In this document: positions 1 to 6,656 of the stretch, piece after piece
Layout: every line of letters starts with the position of its first letter
Numbering within the stretch: position 1 is the first letter of the stretch
Program-made: the position numbers and the translations under genes
The notes under the pieces: model-generated
What the model saw: the letters and a program-made list of their open reading frames with translations, nothing else
Database searches by the model: none
Told to the model about the DNA's origin: nothing
Source of the DNA: JANXXV01 sp038200305
GTDB lineage: Bacteria > Acidobacteriota > Terriglobia > Bryobacterales > Bryobacteraceae
DNA: 33,920 nt
Assembly: GCA_038200305.1 (NCBI GenBank)
Contig: JBBPYD010000019.1
Location: forward strand, 1 to 33,920
Reading direction: 5' to 3'

Positions 1-39
1 ACAATTCTGAAAGTGACACATTTGCGTACTCTGAAGGCG

Positions 40-264
40 ATGGAAGTACACTTCACCCCGGAGCAGCAAGCGCAGCTTGCGCAAATCGCCATCAAAGCCG
101 GGACCGTCCCCGAGCGGTTGGTAACCAATGTTGTTGCCCGTTATCTCGACGAAGAAGCCCATTTCCTTGCCGCCGTGGAAAGAGGAATAACGGCAGCCGA
201 GCGCGGCGAGTTTATCGAAGAAGAAGAAATGGACGTCCGCTTTGAAGCCATGTTCAAGGCCTGA
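40..264 (+). CDS. ParD-like antitoxin of a parDE-type module
   Basis: A 74-residue acidic protein. ATG at 40 is preferred to the GTG at 13 because the conserved-looking part begins MEVHFTPEQQAQLAQIA. The N-terminal segment, with a short strand and then helices around residues 5-45, fits a ribbon-helix-helix antitoxin. The C-terminal half is rich in Glu, including EEEE near residue 61, as expected of the tail that wraps the toxin. Its TGA overlaps the ATG of the following parE-like frame (262-266), the translational coupling usual in parDE operons. By family knowledge it would neutralise ParE and repress the operon. Assignment rests mainly on size, context and the ParE-like partner. Because the toxin is broken, this may now be an orphan antitoxin. 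Confidence 0.7.
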   Translation: MEVHFTPEQQAQLAQIAIKAGTVPERLVTNVVARYLDEEAHFLAAVERGITAAERGEFIEEEEMDVRFEAMFKA

Positions 265-541
265 TGCGCATTCGTTGGTTTATCCCCGCCGCCGCCGATT
301 TAGAAAGCATAGAAAATTATCTTCCGCAGCACTATCCGCATTTTGTAGAACCGGCGGTGCGGACAATCTACCAGCGTATCCGTTCCCCTCAAAACTTCAC
401 CTAACCGAGGCAGACCCGGCCACCGAAGCGGCACGGAGAGAACTTGCAGTTACACCCCTCCCCTACGTTGTGGTTTACGCGGTCAAAGCTGAAGCCATCG
501 AAATCCTGCATATCTATCACGGTGCGCAAGACTGGCGCTGA
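264..541 (+). pseudogene. ParE/RelE-superfamily toxin, broken by two +1 frameshifts
   Basis: Three reading frames join into one ParE-like protein. Frame one from ATG 264 gives MRIRWFIPAAADLESIENYL and continues to IYQRIRS, then stops at 402-404. Shifting by one base at the CCCC run (385-388) gives SLKTSPNRGRPGHRSGT, the usual ParE centre. A second one-base shift at GG (435-436) gives RELAVTPLPYVVVY, then EILHIYHGAQDW and the stop at 539-541. All expected parts of a gyrase-targeting ParE are present in order, so the gene was complete before two single-base insertions, or the insertions are sequencing errors in short homopolymers. As read, the product ends after 46 residues without the C-terminal strands. 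Confidence 0.8.
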
Positions 542-757
542 TTGTCTTCTTCATTTGTTGTTTCACAAAGGTCCGTTTCGACCCGTGCAGAGCGATCCGG
601 CCCCTGAGCCGCAACCTCGCCGCAACCGCATCGCTTTCAGGATGCGGCAATCAAGATCATTCGCCGGCCGGACGCCTATCGGCGGATTCACCGGATATAT
701 CTATCTCGCCCTTGGCGTGACACCGCCAGTCCCCGAGCCGAAGCCGCAACCGCAAAA

Positions 758-787
758 TTGACAGTATTTTCCCGGCACCGCTATGAT
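758..787 (+). promoter_or_regulatory. Sigma70-type promoter of tatA-tatC
   Basis: TTGACA at 758-763 and TATGAT at 782-787 are separated by 18 bases. The -35 is a perfect consensus and the -10 differs from TATAAT at one position. Expected transcription start is near 794, giving a leader of about 28 nt that contains the strong Shine-Dalgarno AAAGGAGG just ahead of the tatA ATG at 822. Confidence 0.75.
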
Positions 788-821
788 GAGAGGGTAGGTA
801 GTTCTGAAAGGAGGCGAGAAG

Positions 822-1283
822 ATGGGTCCACTGGGTATTCCAGAAACTATTTTCATCTTCGTCCTTGCCCTTCTGATGTTCGGCCCAAAAAAGCTCCCTG
901 AGCTGGGCAAGACACTCGGAAAGGCAATGGGGGAATTCAAGCGCGCCTCGAGCGAGTTGAAAGAAACGTTCGAACGCGAAATGCATACGATCGAGCGGGA
1001 AACCGAATCTCTGAAAATAGATACGCAGAAGTACACAAACGAGATCTATAATTACGATTCGTATTATGATTCCGGGGCTTATGGCTCGGAGTCCGCTGAT
1101 TCCACCGCACATGTACCTTCCCAAGTAAGCGCATCCGCAACCCAGGGCGCTGAATCGACGGCAAACACCGTATCCCCCGGCAGCGAAGCAGCCACCACCA
1201 ACGGCACTCTCCACACAGCGGAGACCGCGAGTGAACCGGCACATCCAGCTTCATCCCCGGAAGGCACCGCGGTTAAGTCATAG
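822..1283 (+). CDS. tatA: TatA/TatB-type subunit of the twin-arginine translocase
   Basis: A 153-residue single-span protein. It has a short periplasmic N-terminus (MGPLGIPE), a hydrophobic helix at about residues 8-20, the family hinge FGPKKLPELGKTLG at about 22-35, and an amphipathic helix continuing to about residue 65. This is the TatA/Hcf106 architecture. The remaining ~85 residues form an unusual low-complexity tail, first Tyr/Asp-rich (NYDSYYDSGAYGSE) and then Ser/Thr/Ala/Glu-rich, longer than typical TatA. Start ATG 822 follows a near-perfect ribosome site. tatC begins 18 bases after the stop, so the two form an operon. Sequence alone does not separate a TatA role (pore) from TatB (receptor); no second A/B gene is in view. 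Confidence 0.93.
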   Translation: MGPLGIPETIFIFVLALLMFGPKKLPELGKTLGKAMGEFKRASSELKETFEREMHTIERETESLKIDTQKYTNEIYNYDSYYDSGAYGSESADSTAHVPSQVSASATQGAESTANTVSPGSEAATTNGTLHTAETASEPAHPASSPEGTAVKS

Positions 1284-1301
1284 CGCTGACTCAAACATTG
1301 C

Positions 1302-2558
1302 ATGGCATCGGAAGAAGATAAGAAGGGTGCGCACGCACCAACGGGCGGTGTTTCGCCGCCGCTTGAGAGTTCTACGCCACTTGAGGCAAATCAGGCGGAG
1401 CTTGCCCAAGAACCCCCTTCGGCCCCTTCCGAAGAACCCCTTGCAGCCGATCCTGTGGAAGCCGCGTACACCACTGGCTCCCAACCGGGCAACGGCACAG
1501 TCTCCTATACGCCAACGGTGGACGATTCCTATGGAACTTACGACGATCCGTATGGATATGACGTCAACTCCGTCACTAGCACGACGGACGTTGCGCCGGC
1601 CGCTAGTGCCGCTGCTCCACCAGCAACGCCGCCCCCTGCTCCCCCCAAAGACGAAGAACCCGATGAAGATGAAGACGGGATGCTCCGGATGTCTTTTCTG
1701 GGGCACCTGGAGGATCTCCGCAAGCGATTGCTCTACATGCTTGGGGGCCTTGGCGTCGCTTTTATCGCATGCATCACCTTTTCCGATAAGTTGTGGGTGC
1801 TGGTATCAGAGCCGGCTGTCGCCGCCCTGAAAGAACTGAAGGTCGATCCCCCGCAACTGGTCCAGATCAGTCCCATGGACGCGTTCACCATCATTTGGAT
1901 GAAGCTGCCGCTCCTTTGTTCCGTGTTCGTGGCCTCGCCCTGGATCCTTTATCAGATCTGGGCCTTTGTGGCGCCTGGCCTCTACAAAAAGGAGCGCCGT
2001 TTTGCGGCGCCGTTTGTGATCACGTCAGCCGGGCTTTTCATTACCGGTGGCGCGTTCGCGTATTTCATCGCCTTCCGCTACGGGCTCACGTTCCTGCTCG
2101 GAATTGGCTTCTCCGGCGGGTCCGGCACGGTAAGGCCGACCATATCGATGGTCGATTACTTCGATCTATTCGTGAATGTGATGCTCGGGATTGGACTCGT
2201 GTTTGAGCTTCCCATCCTGATCTTCTTTCTCACTTTCCTAAGGATCGCGTCGCCCTCCTTTCTTCTTTCCAACTCCCGTTACGCGATCCTGATCATTGTC
2301 ATCGTCGCGGCGATTGTCACGCCAACTCCCGACGTTTTTAACCTGATGCTTTTTGCGGTACCAATGGTACTGCTGTTCTTCGTCGGGGTATTTGCGGGCT
2401 ATATACTGACGCTCCACCGCGAAAACCGTAGATTCCCCTGGAAGATATTCTTCCTGGTGGTTGCCGCTCTGGCGCTATTAATTGCCCTCGCGGTCTATAT
2501 CGCAACCGCCAAATACGGATATAGGGTAGTACTACATTGGCCGGTACTAGTACGATAA
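1302..2558 (+). CDS. tatC: Twin-arginine translocase subunit TatC with a long N-terminal extension
   Basis: A 418-residue protein whose TatC core begins near residue 127 with LRMSFLGHLEDLRKRL, containing the conserved Glu of the signal-peptide site. SPMDAFTIIWMKL, then ILYQIWAFVAPGLYKKERR, carry the second conserved Phe/Glu patch. Six membrane segments follow in the usual order, then an extra hydrophobic C-terminal helix at about 390-408. Residues 1-126 are a Pro/Ala/Glu-rich extension with a Tyr/Asp-rich patch (DDSYGTYDDPYGYD), not part of canonical TatC of about 250 residues. TatC recognises the twin-arginine signal of folded proteins and assembles with TatA/B in the inner membrane. It is the second gene of the operon. 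Confidence 0.95.
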   Translation: MASEEDKKGAHAPTGGVSPPLESSTPLEANQAELAQEPPSAPSEEPLAADPVEAAYTTGSQPGNGTVSYTPTVDDSYGTYDDPYGYDVNSVTSTTDVAPAASAAAPPATPPPAPPKDEEPDEDEDGMLRMSFLGHLEDLRKRLLYMLGGLGVAFIACITFSDKLWVLVSEPAVAALKELKVDPPQLVQISPMDAFTIIWMKLPLLCSVFVASPWILYQIWAFVAPGLYKKERRFAAPFVITSAGLFITGGAFAYFIAFRYGLTFLLGIGFSGGSGTVRPTISMVDYFDLFVNVMLGIGLVFELPILIFFLTFLRIASPSFLLSNSRYAILIIVIVAAIVTPTPDVFNLMLFAVPMVLLFFVGVFAGYILTLHRENRRFPWKIFFLVVAALALLIALAVYIATAKYGYRVVLHWPVLVR

Positions 2559-2593
2559 GGCTATTCATTTCTGGGTTTTCTCTGGTACGCTAG

Positions 2594-2615
2594 ATAGTCA
2601 GGAAATAGTCAGGAA
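2594..2615 (+). repeat. 11-bp tandem duplication ahead of a small gene
   Basis: ATAGTCAGGAA occurs twice in direct tandem, ending at the base before ATG 2616. Each copy carries an AGGA Shine-Dalgarno core. The upstream copy sits at a workable distance from the start, while the downstream copy is probably too close. Likely replication slippage, with possible effect on initiation. Confidence 0.6.
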
Positions 2616-2828
2616 ATGGACCTAGAAAAGGCTATTCAAGAGCTATCTGCCCAGAAAAGACAGCTCGATGCCGTAATCGCTACTCTGGAAACTCTGATGA
2701 ACGGCTCAGCCCCCAGGGCTGGCGCCAAAAAAAGAGGCAGGAAACAGATGTCGGCGGAAGAGCGCCGCATCGTTTCAGATCGAATGAGTAATTATTGGGC
2801 TACGCGCCGGAAACAGAAGAATGAGTGA
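2616..2828 (+). CDS. Small coiled-coil / basic-tail protein, function unknown
   Basis: A 70-residue protein. Residues 1-30 (MDLEKAIQELSAQKRQLDAV onward) form a heptad-like amphipathic helix. The centre is a short Ala/Gly linker. The C-terminal half, KKRGRKQMSAEERRIVSDRM then NYWATRRKQ, is strongly basic and helical. Proteins with this 'RGRK-MS-EER--S-RM--YW--RR' tail recur in Acidobacteria genomes as uncharacterised small proteins, in my recollection. A nucleic-acid-binding role is plausible from the charge but unproven. The ATG at 2616 has AGGA elements upstream. The gene lies 57 bases after tatC on the same strand and ends against the convergent methyltransferase gene with only 2 bases between the stops. 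Confidence 0.7.
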   Translation: MDLEKAIQELSAQKRQLDAVIATLETLMNGSAPRAGAKKRGRKQMSAEERRIVSDRMSNYWATRRKQKNE

Positions 2829-2830
2829 CG

Positions 2831-3508
2831 TTATTTCTTAAAAAACCACAACCAGAAATACTGCTCCCCGGCGCCATGCCGGTGGCGTGGTTCGAATCCG
2901 CATGCCGCGGCCATTTCCACTGCGTCCTTATCGGAAAACGCAACGCCCAGCCATGTGTCGTCCGACGAGGTTTTTATGGAACTGTCGCCCTGCACCTGAA
3001 ACTTGAACAGAGCGCCCGGGCGCAATAACCGGTGTACTTCCCTGACGTAGGAATAAATTACTTCACGGCTGGGGATATGCTGGAAAACAATCGTGGAAAA
3101 TGCGAAATCGTAGTTGCCGCCCGGTATAACGGCCAGATCTTTCCCGTTGTTTTGGTACACAAACGCGTTTGGCCGGTCCGCGAGGGCGTGTTTGGCCTGC
3201 GCGACCATTTCCCCGCTCACATCCACGGCATAGACCTGGCCGAACACACCCGCTAAAGCGCGCGTAACCCGGCCGGCGCCGCACCCGATTTCGAGCACTT
3301 TCATCTGCTTCGGGTCTTTCCCCTGACAGATATTGATCGTGTCCGTTAGAATCTCTTCCGCGATGGTCTGCTCGCCGGATTGGAAGAACTCATCGTCGGA
3401 CCAGTCATTTTTGCCCGTCGCGACGTAATACCGTGCATTTTCGCGGGCACGCTGGTCCCAATCGCTTCGCATTTTTTTAAGTTGGTCTTCGAGGCTGATT
3501 TCGGGCAT
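2831..3508 (-). CDS. Class I SAM-dependent methyltransferase
   Basis: A 225-residue protein with the Rossmann methyltransferase core: motif I VLEIGCGAGRVT at about 71-82, the acidic SAM-ribose residue in VYAVDVSGEM shortly after, and YDFAFSTIVFQHIP as motif IV region with VREVHRLLRPGALFKFQ following. The substrate is unknown; the profile is that of a generic Methyltransf_11/25 protein. ATG at 3508 is chosen because GGAGG lies five bases upstream. The alternative ATG at 3520 overlaps that ribosome site and would add MEVP. The C-terminal part after the core is short and aromatic (YFWLWFFKK). It is transcribed away from the tRNA-Ala gene. Confidence 0.9.
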   Translation of the reverse strand: MPEISLEDQLKKMRSDWDQRARENARYYVATGKNDWSDDEFFQSGEQTIAEEILTDTINICQGKDPKQMKVLEIGCGAGRVTRALAGVFGQVYAVDVSGEMVAQAKHALADRPNAFVYQNNGKDLAVIPGGNYDFAFSTIVFQHIPSREVIYSYVREVHRLLRPGALFKFQVQGDSSIKTSSDDTWLGVAFSDKDAVEMAAACGFEPRHRHGAGEQYFWLWFFKK

Positions 3509-3561
3509 CGGAACCTCCATTGTAAGACACCACTCATGCTAAAATCGGAGAGTTCTGAAGT

Positions 3562-3637
3562 GGGCGGCTAGCTCAGCTGGGAGAGCGCGGCGTTCGCAAT
3601 GCCGAGGCCGGGGGTTCGATCCCCCCGCCGTCCACCA
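3562..3637 (+). tRNA. tRNA-Ala, anticodon CGC
   Basis: A 76-nt cloverleaf with encoded CCA. The acceptor stem GGGCGGC pairs with GCCGTCC and includes the G3-U70 wobble that is the alanine identity element. The D arm is GCTC/GAGC. The anticodon stem CGGCG/TGCCG holds loop TTCGCAA (anticodon CGC, reading GCG). The variable loop has 5 nt and the T arm is GGGGG-TTCGATC-CCCCC. A TAAAAT at 3540-3545 is a possible -10 element 16 nt upstream; no convincing -35 is seen. dcd starts 11 nt after the CCA. Confidence 0.97.
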
Positions 3638-3648
3638 AAAATCCTTGC

Positions 3649-4239
3649 ATGGTCCTTTCCGACGTCGATATCAAACGCTATATTGAACAAGGCAAAATCA
3701 TCGTCACACCCGCGTTGCCACCTGAGCAATTCGGCAGTTGCTCCGTCGATTTCCGCCTCGGCAATGAGTTCAATGTCTTTGAACACAGCCGTCATGCGTT
3801 CATCGACCTAAAAGCGAAGATTGGCCTCGATGGTTTAATGCGGCCGGTGATCGTGGAGCCCGGCGAGCCGTTCATCCTGCAGCCACGGGAGTTCGTGCTT
3901 GCGATCACGGAAGAGACTCTCGAGCTCGATGTGGATGTCCTTGGCCGCCTGGAAGGCCGCTCCAGCCTCGGCCGCATCGGCATTATCGTCCACGGCACCG
4001 CCGGATTGTTCGATCCGGGCTGGAGTGGCAAGGCCACACTGGAACTCAGCAATTTGAGCCGGATGCCGGTTGCTCTCTACCCAGGAATGCGAATCTGCTC
4101 GTTTACGTTTGAGCAACTCTCGTCGCCGGTATCGGTCCCCTACCGCAAGAAGTTGAACAATAAGTACGCAGGCCAGACTCAACCGCTCGCCAGCCGTCTC
4201 GATCGTGAAGTGGGCGAAATCAACAAGAGAATTGGCTAA
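3649..4239 (+). CDS. dcd: dCTP deaminase
   Basis: A 196-residue protein beginning with the family N-terminus MVLSDVDIKRYIEQGKI. GRSSLGR at 103-109 and HGTAGLFDPGWSG at 115-127 form the trimer active site, with E132 in TLELSN matching the catalytic Glu of the family. The C-terminal KLNNKYAGQ followed by SRLDRE is the nucleotide-closing tail. It converts dCTP to dUTP; some relatives also hydrolyse dUTP to dUMP, and sequence alone does not decide that here. The start is fixed by the conserved N-terminus. There is no Shine-Dalgarno in the 11 nt between the tRNA CCA and the ATG. With dut and thyX nearby it supplies dUMP for thymidylate synthesis. Confidence 0.95.
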   Translation: MVLSDVDIKRYIEQGKIIVTPALPPEQFGSCSVDFRLGNEFNVFEHSRHAFIDLKAKIGLDGLMRPVIVEPGEPFILQPREFVLAITEETLELDVDVLGRLEGRSSLGRIGIIVHGTAGLFDPGWSGKATLELSNLSRMPVALYPGMRICSFTFEQLSSPVSVPYRKKLNNKYAGQTQPLASRLDREVGEINKRIG

Positions 4240-4412
4240 ATCTCGATGTGCTGGATGGCGTCCATAGCATCTTTGGTGTCGATCTCCCCATCCCAATACT
4301 GCACGAGTACATCGTGATTTAATTCGACCCACTTGGTTAATAACGCCAAATCGCTGGCTTTCATCTTGCCTTCCACCACACGGACTTGCGGACGAATCGC
4401 AACGGATACCAT
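4236..4412 (-). CDS. Small protein resembling the C-terminal half of DUF4160-type proteins
   Basis: A 58-residue ORF: MVSVAIRPQVRVVEGKMKAS, then DLALLTKWVELNHDVL and VQYWDGEIDTKDAMDAIQ. The 'EGKM-A--L-L---W-ELN---L---WD' pattern is what I associate with the C-terminal half of DUF4160-family proteins, which often sit with DUF2442 partners in toxin-antitoxin-like pairs. The His-rich N-terminal half expected of that family is absent; the in-frame stretch upstream closes at a TAA after about 11 codons. It may therefore be a truncated remnant rather than a working gene. It converges on dcd and shares its last bases with the dcd stop codon. No convincing ribosome site precedes ATG 4412. Confidence 0.45.
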   Translation of the reverse strand: MVSVAIRPQVRVVEGKMKASDLALLTKWVELNHDVLVQYWDGEIDTKDAMDAIQHIEI

Positions 4413-4447
4413 TGCGACGGTAGCACCTTCGGTCCGTCGGAGACCTT

Positions 4448-4477
4448 AACACTAACGTCGTGAACACTAACGTCGTG
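4448..4477. repeat. Tandem 15-mer AACACTAACGTCGTG x2
   Basis: Two perfect head-to-tail copies, 4448-4462 and 4463-4477. They lie upstream of the small minus-strand ORF ending at 4412 and downstream of dut, in otherwise featureless sequence. The core ACGTCGT is nearly symmetric (ACGT), so each unit could be a protein site, but slippage is the simplest origin. Confidence 0.6.
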
Positions 4478-4585
4478 TTGTGCGCCACCCTTCTAGGAAA
4501 TCCACACTACGAAGGCAAGCCTGTGTGTTTTGAGTAGAGGTTCGCCATTTCAAACAAGGCCGCAGAATCGTCTTGATTACGCTGT

Positions 4586-5032
4586 TTAGCGGCCACTGGA
4601 TCCAAATCCTCCCGCGCCCCTGGCCGAATCGGCCAGTTCCGATTCTTCGAGCTCGACAGCCTCGTACTTTGCGATCACCATCTGGGCGATCTTATCCCCT
4701 GCCTTAATGTGATAGTCCTCCTTGCCCAGATTTAGCAGGATCACCTTGATCTCGCCGCGATAGCCCGGATCGATGGTTCCCGGTGTGTTCGGCACCGTGA
4801 CCGCGTGCTTGAACGCCAAACCGCTGCGGGGACGCACTTGCGCTTCGTAACCGGAAGGCAATTCAATGGCGAGACCGGTGGGCACTGCAAAGGGCACTCC
4901 TGGCGCCAGCACGGCGTCCGCGACAGATCGTAGATCCATTCCGGCGTCTTCCAAGGGCCCGTGCGCGTAGGCAGGCAGGTAAGCGTCTGGATGGAGCTTC
5001 TTTACTTTAATTCGCATGGATTCGATAATCAT
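4586..5032 (-). CDS. dut: dUTP diphosphatase (dUTPase)
   Basis: A 148-residue trimeric-type dUTPase with all five motifs: AGMDLRS (30-36), PRSGLA (68-73), NTPGTIDPGYRGE (82-94, with the catalytic Asp at 88), GDKIAQMVI (112-120) and the C-terminal GGFGSSGR arm (141-148, Ser in place of the commoner Thr). It hydrolyses dUTP to dUMP and pyrophosphate, preventing uracil incorporation and feeding thymidylate synthase. ATG 5032 is preferred because AGGGA precedes it. ATG 5017, giving MRIKVKKL, is also possible and closer to the usual family start. It is divergent from thyX with only 10 bases between the chosen start codons, so promoters must overlap the opposite gene. Confidence 0.95.
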   Translation of the reverse strand: MIIESMRIKVKKLHPDAYLPAYAHGPLEDAGMDLRSVADAVLAPGVPFAVPTGLAIELPSGYEAQVRPRSGLAFKHAVTVPNTPGTIDPGYRGEIKVILLNLGKEDYHIKAGDKIAQMVIAKYEAVELEESELADSARGAGGFGSSGR

Positions 5033-5042
5033 AGCTTCCCTA

Positions 5043-6479
5043 ATGAGCGACTCCAAAGGAAGCCGTGTCCTGACGGTCGGCCCAATGCCGCCAGAGAAGT
5101 CCGCCTACGCCCTCGCGCGGTACAGCCGGTCGCCCGATTCCATCCGGGAGTCCATTGACTGGGTTCGCACGCACAACTCGGAGAAGTTTCTGGAAAGCTT
5201 TTACTTCCAGTACGGCCACGCATCCATCGCGGACCTGGGGCATCTGGTGATCTGCCTGGAAGGTATTTCTGAGCTGGCGGCGACCGAAGCCGAAGACGAG
5301 CAGCTCTGGGACGGCCAGGCGCGGTCTTCACGATACCAGGACTTCTCAAAGTCCGGCTTCGTGGTCCCGCCGGAGTTCACTGCGGAGCAAGCGGCAACTT
5401 ACAAACAGGCCGCCGAAGGCATGTTGGCCGCTTACGCGAAAGTTCATGAAGCGATGGTGTCTCATCTCTCAGGCAAGCTCCCTCGGCCTGACGATATGAA
5501 CCCGGACGCATATGGGCGCAATATTGCCGCCCGCGCCTTTGACGTTGCACGATATTTCCTGTTCTTCGGAATTCCAACAGGCGTCGGACAAGTGGTCAGC
5601 ATCCGAACGCTGGAACGGCAGATCCGCCGTCTGAAGGCGTCCGAGTATGCCGAAATTCGAGACTTGGCCGACGAGATTGCCGCCGCCTGCGCCGCACCCC
5701 CGGCGTGCCCCTGGGATGAAAAGGGCGCGGCGGAACCAATCGCACCCACCCTGGCCAGGCACGTTGAGGTGGACACGCATATCCTTCAATCCAGGCAGGA
5801 TCTGAAGCTGTGGGCGGAGCAGAACCTGCCGCCAGCCAGTCAGTTGAGCGCGGAAAAGGTCGACCTGATGCGGTTCACTGACACCTTGTGTGAAATTGCG
5901 GCAACCCTGCTCTACCCGGTCACTAACCGTCCATATCGTGAGCTATTCGACACCGTTTCGTCCTGGAGCGCTCAACGGAGGCTGGAAGTTCTGGATACCG
6001 CACTCCAGTCCCGCACGCGCCGCGATGAGTTTCTCCGGAATTTTCATGGCGGCTTATACACTTACGACATTGTGATGGACCTTGGCGCCTACCGCGACTT
6101 GCACCGGCACCGCCGATGCCAGCAGTTTCGACAGGCTTATACGGTAAATTTGGGGTACGATACGCCAGCGGCAATTCTCGATGCCGGATTGCAGACTTAT
6201 TACTCTGAGCAGATAGAACAGGTCTTTGAGACCGTTCGTTCGCTGCCGGCGCCCGGGTCGCACTATTTGCTTCCGTTCGCGGCGAAATCCCGCTTTTTGT
6301 TTAAGATGGACTTCGCTGAAGCAGAGTACATCTCGCGCCTGCGAAGCGGGGTAAAAGGCCATTTTAGCTATCGCCAAATCGCCTGGGAGATGAAGGAAAA
6401 GATGGCGTGGCTGGAGCCTGATTTAGCCCGGTTTCTCACCGTGACACCTCCTTGGGTAGATGATCCTTTGAAGCGGTAA
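5043..6479 (+). CDS. thyX: Tandem-domain FAD-dependent thymidylate synthase (ThyX family)
   Basis: A 478-residue protein, about twice the length of classical ThyX (220-250). The first domain has YSRSPDSIRESIDWV, YFQYGHASIADLGHLVICLE and then DGQARSSRYQDFSKSG (about 91-106), which resembles the second half of the ThyX signature with its SxRY. The second domain has YRDLHRHRRCQQFRQAY (about 350-366), retaining the RHR half but lacking the expected S-x-R spacing. The signature thus appears split between two halves of one chain. ThyX makes dTMP from dUMP using methylene-tetrahydrofolate and FAD. Start 5043 (MSDSKGS) is chosen over ATG 5016, which would overlap dut; neither has a good ribosome site. 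Its dUMP source genes, dut and dcd, lie next door. Confidence 0.85.
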   Translation: MSDSKGSRVLTVGPMPPEKSAYALARYSRSPDSIRESIDWVRTHNSEKFLESFYFQYGHASIADLGHLVICLEGISELAATEAEDEQLWDGQARSSRYQDFSKSGFVVPPEFTAEQAATYKQAAEGMLAAYAKVHEAMVSHLSGKLPRPDDMNPDAYGRNIAARAFDVARYFLFFGIPTGVGQVVSIRTLERQIRRLKASEYAEIRDLADEIAAACAAPPACPWDEKGAAEPIAPTLARHVEVDTHILQSRQDLKLWAEQNLPPASQLSAEKVDLMRFTDTLCEIAATLLYPVTNRPYRELFDTVSSWSAQRRLEVLDTALQSRTRRDEFLRNFHGGLYTYDIVMDLGAYRDLHRHRRCQQFRQAYTVNLGYDTPAAILDAGLQTYYSEQIEQVFETVRSLPAPGSHYLLPFAAKSRFLFKMDFAEAEYISRLRSGVKGHFSYRQIAWEMKEKMAWLEPDLARFLTVTPPWVDDPLKR

Positions 6480-6529
6480 AACTTTCTCGTTATTGATACT
6501 GGTGATTCCATAACTGTCACATTCTAGGG

Positions 6530-6548
6530 AAGTTCCTGTTTGGAACTT
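6530..6548. promoter_or_regulatory. Inverted repeat upstream of the first sortase-substrate-like gene
   Basis: AAGTTCC (6530-6536), a 5-nt centre, then GGAACTT (6542-6548), a perfect 7-bp dyad about 110 nt upstream of ATG 6657. TTGGAA at 6540-6545 overlaps the right arm and could be a -35 hexamer, with AT-rich TATAAATT about 15-17 bases further on as -10. A repressor site is possible. Confidence 0.4.
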
Positions 6549-6656
6549 AATGTGCAGCCATATAAATTGTAAAAGGCACGAGCCAATTAACTCGGCCGGA
6601 ATAAATTTGTAGGCGTTTGGCGCCACAAACTTTTGAATAGTGGAGGAGAAAAAAAT

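Noticed and set aside
657..1244. Minus-strand ORF antisense to tatA
   Set aside because: It lies opposite tatA, which has family motifs, a promoter and a ribosome site; the antisense product matches nothing recognisable.
3835..4488. Long minus-strand ORF over dcd
   Set aside because: Mostly antisense shadow of dcd; the only plausible minus-strand coding here is the short 4236-4412 ORF in another frame.
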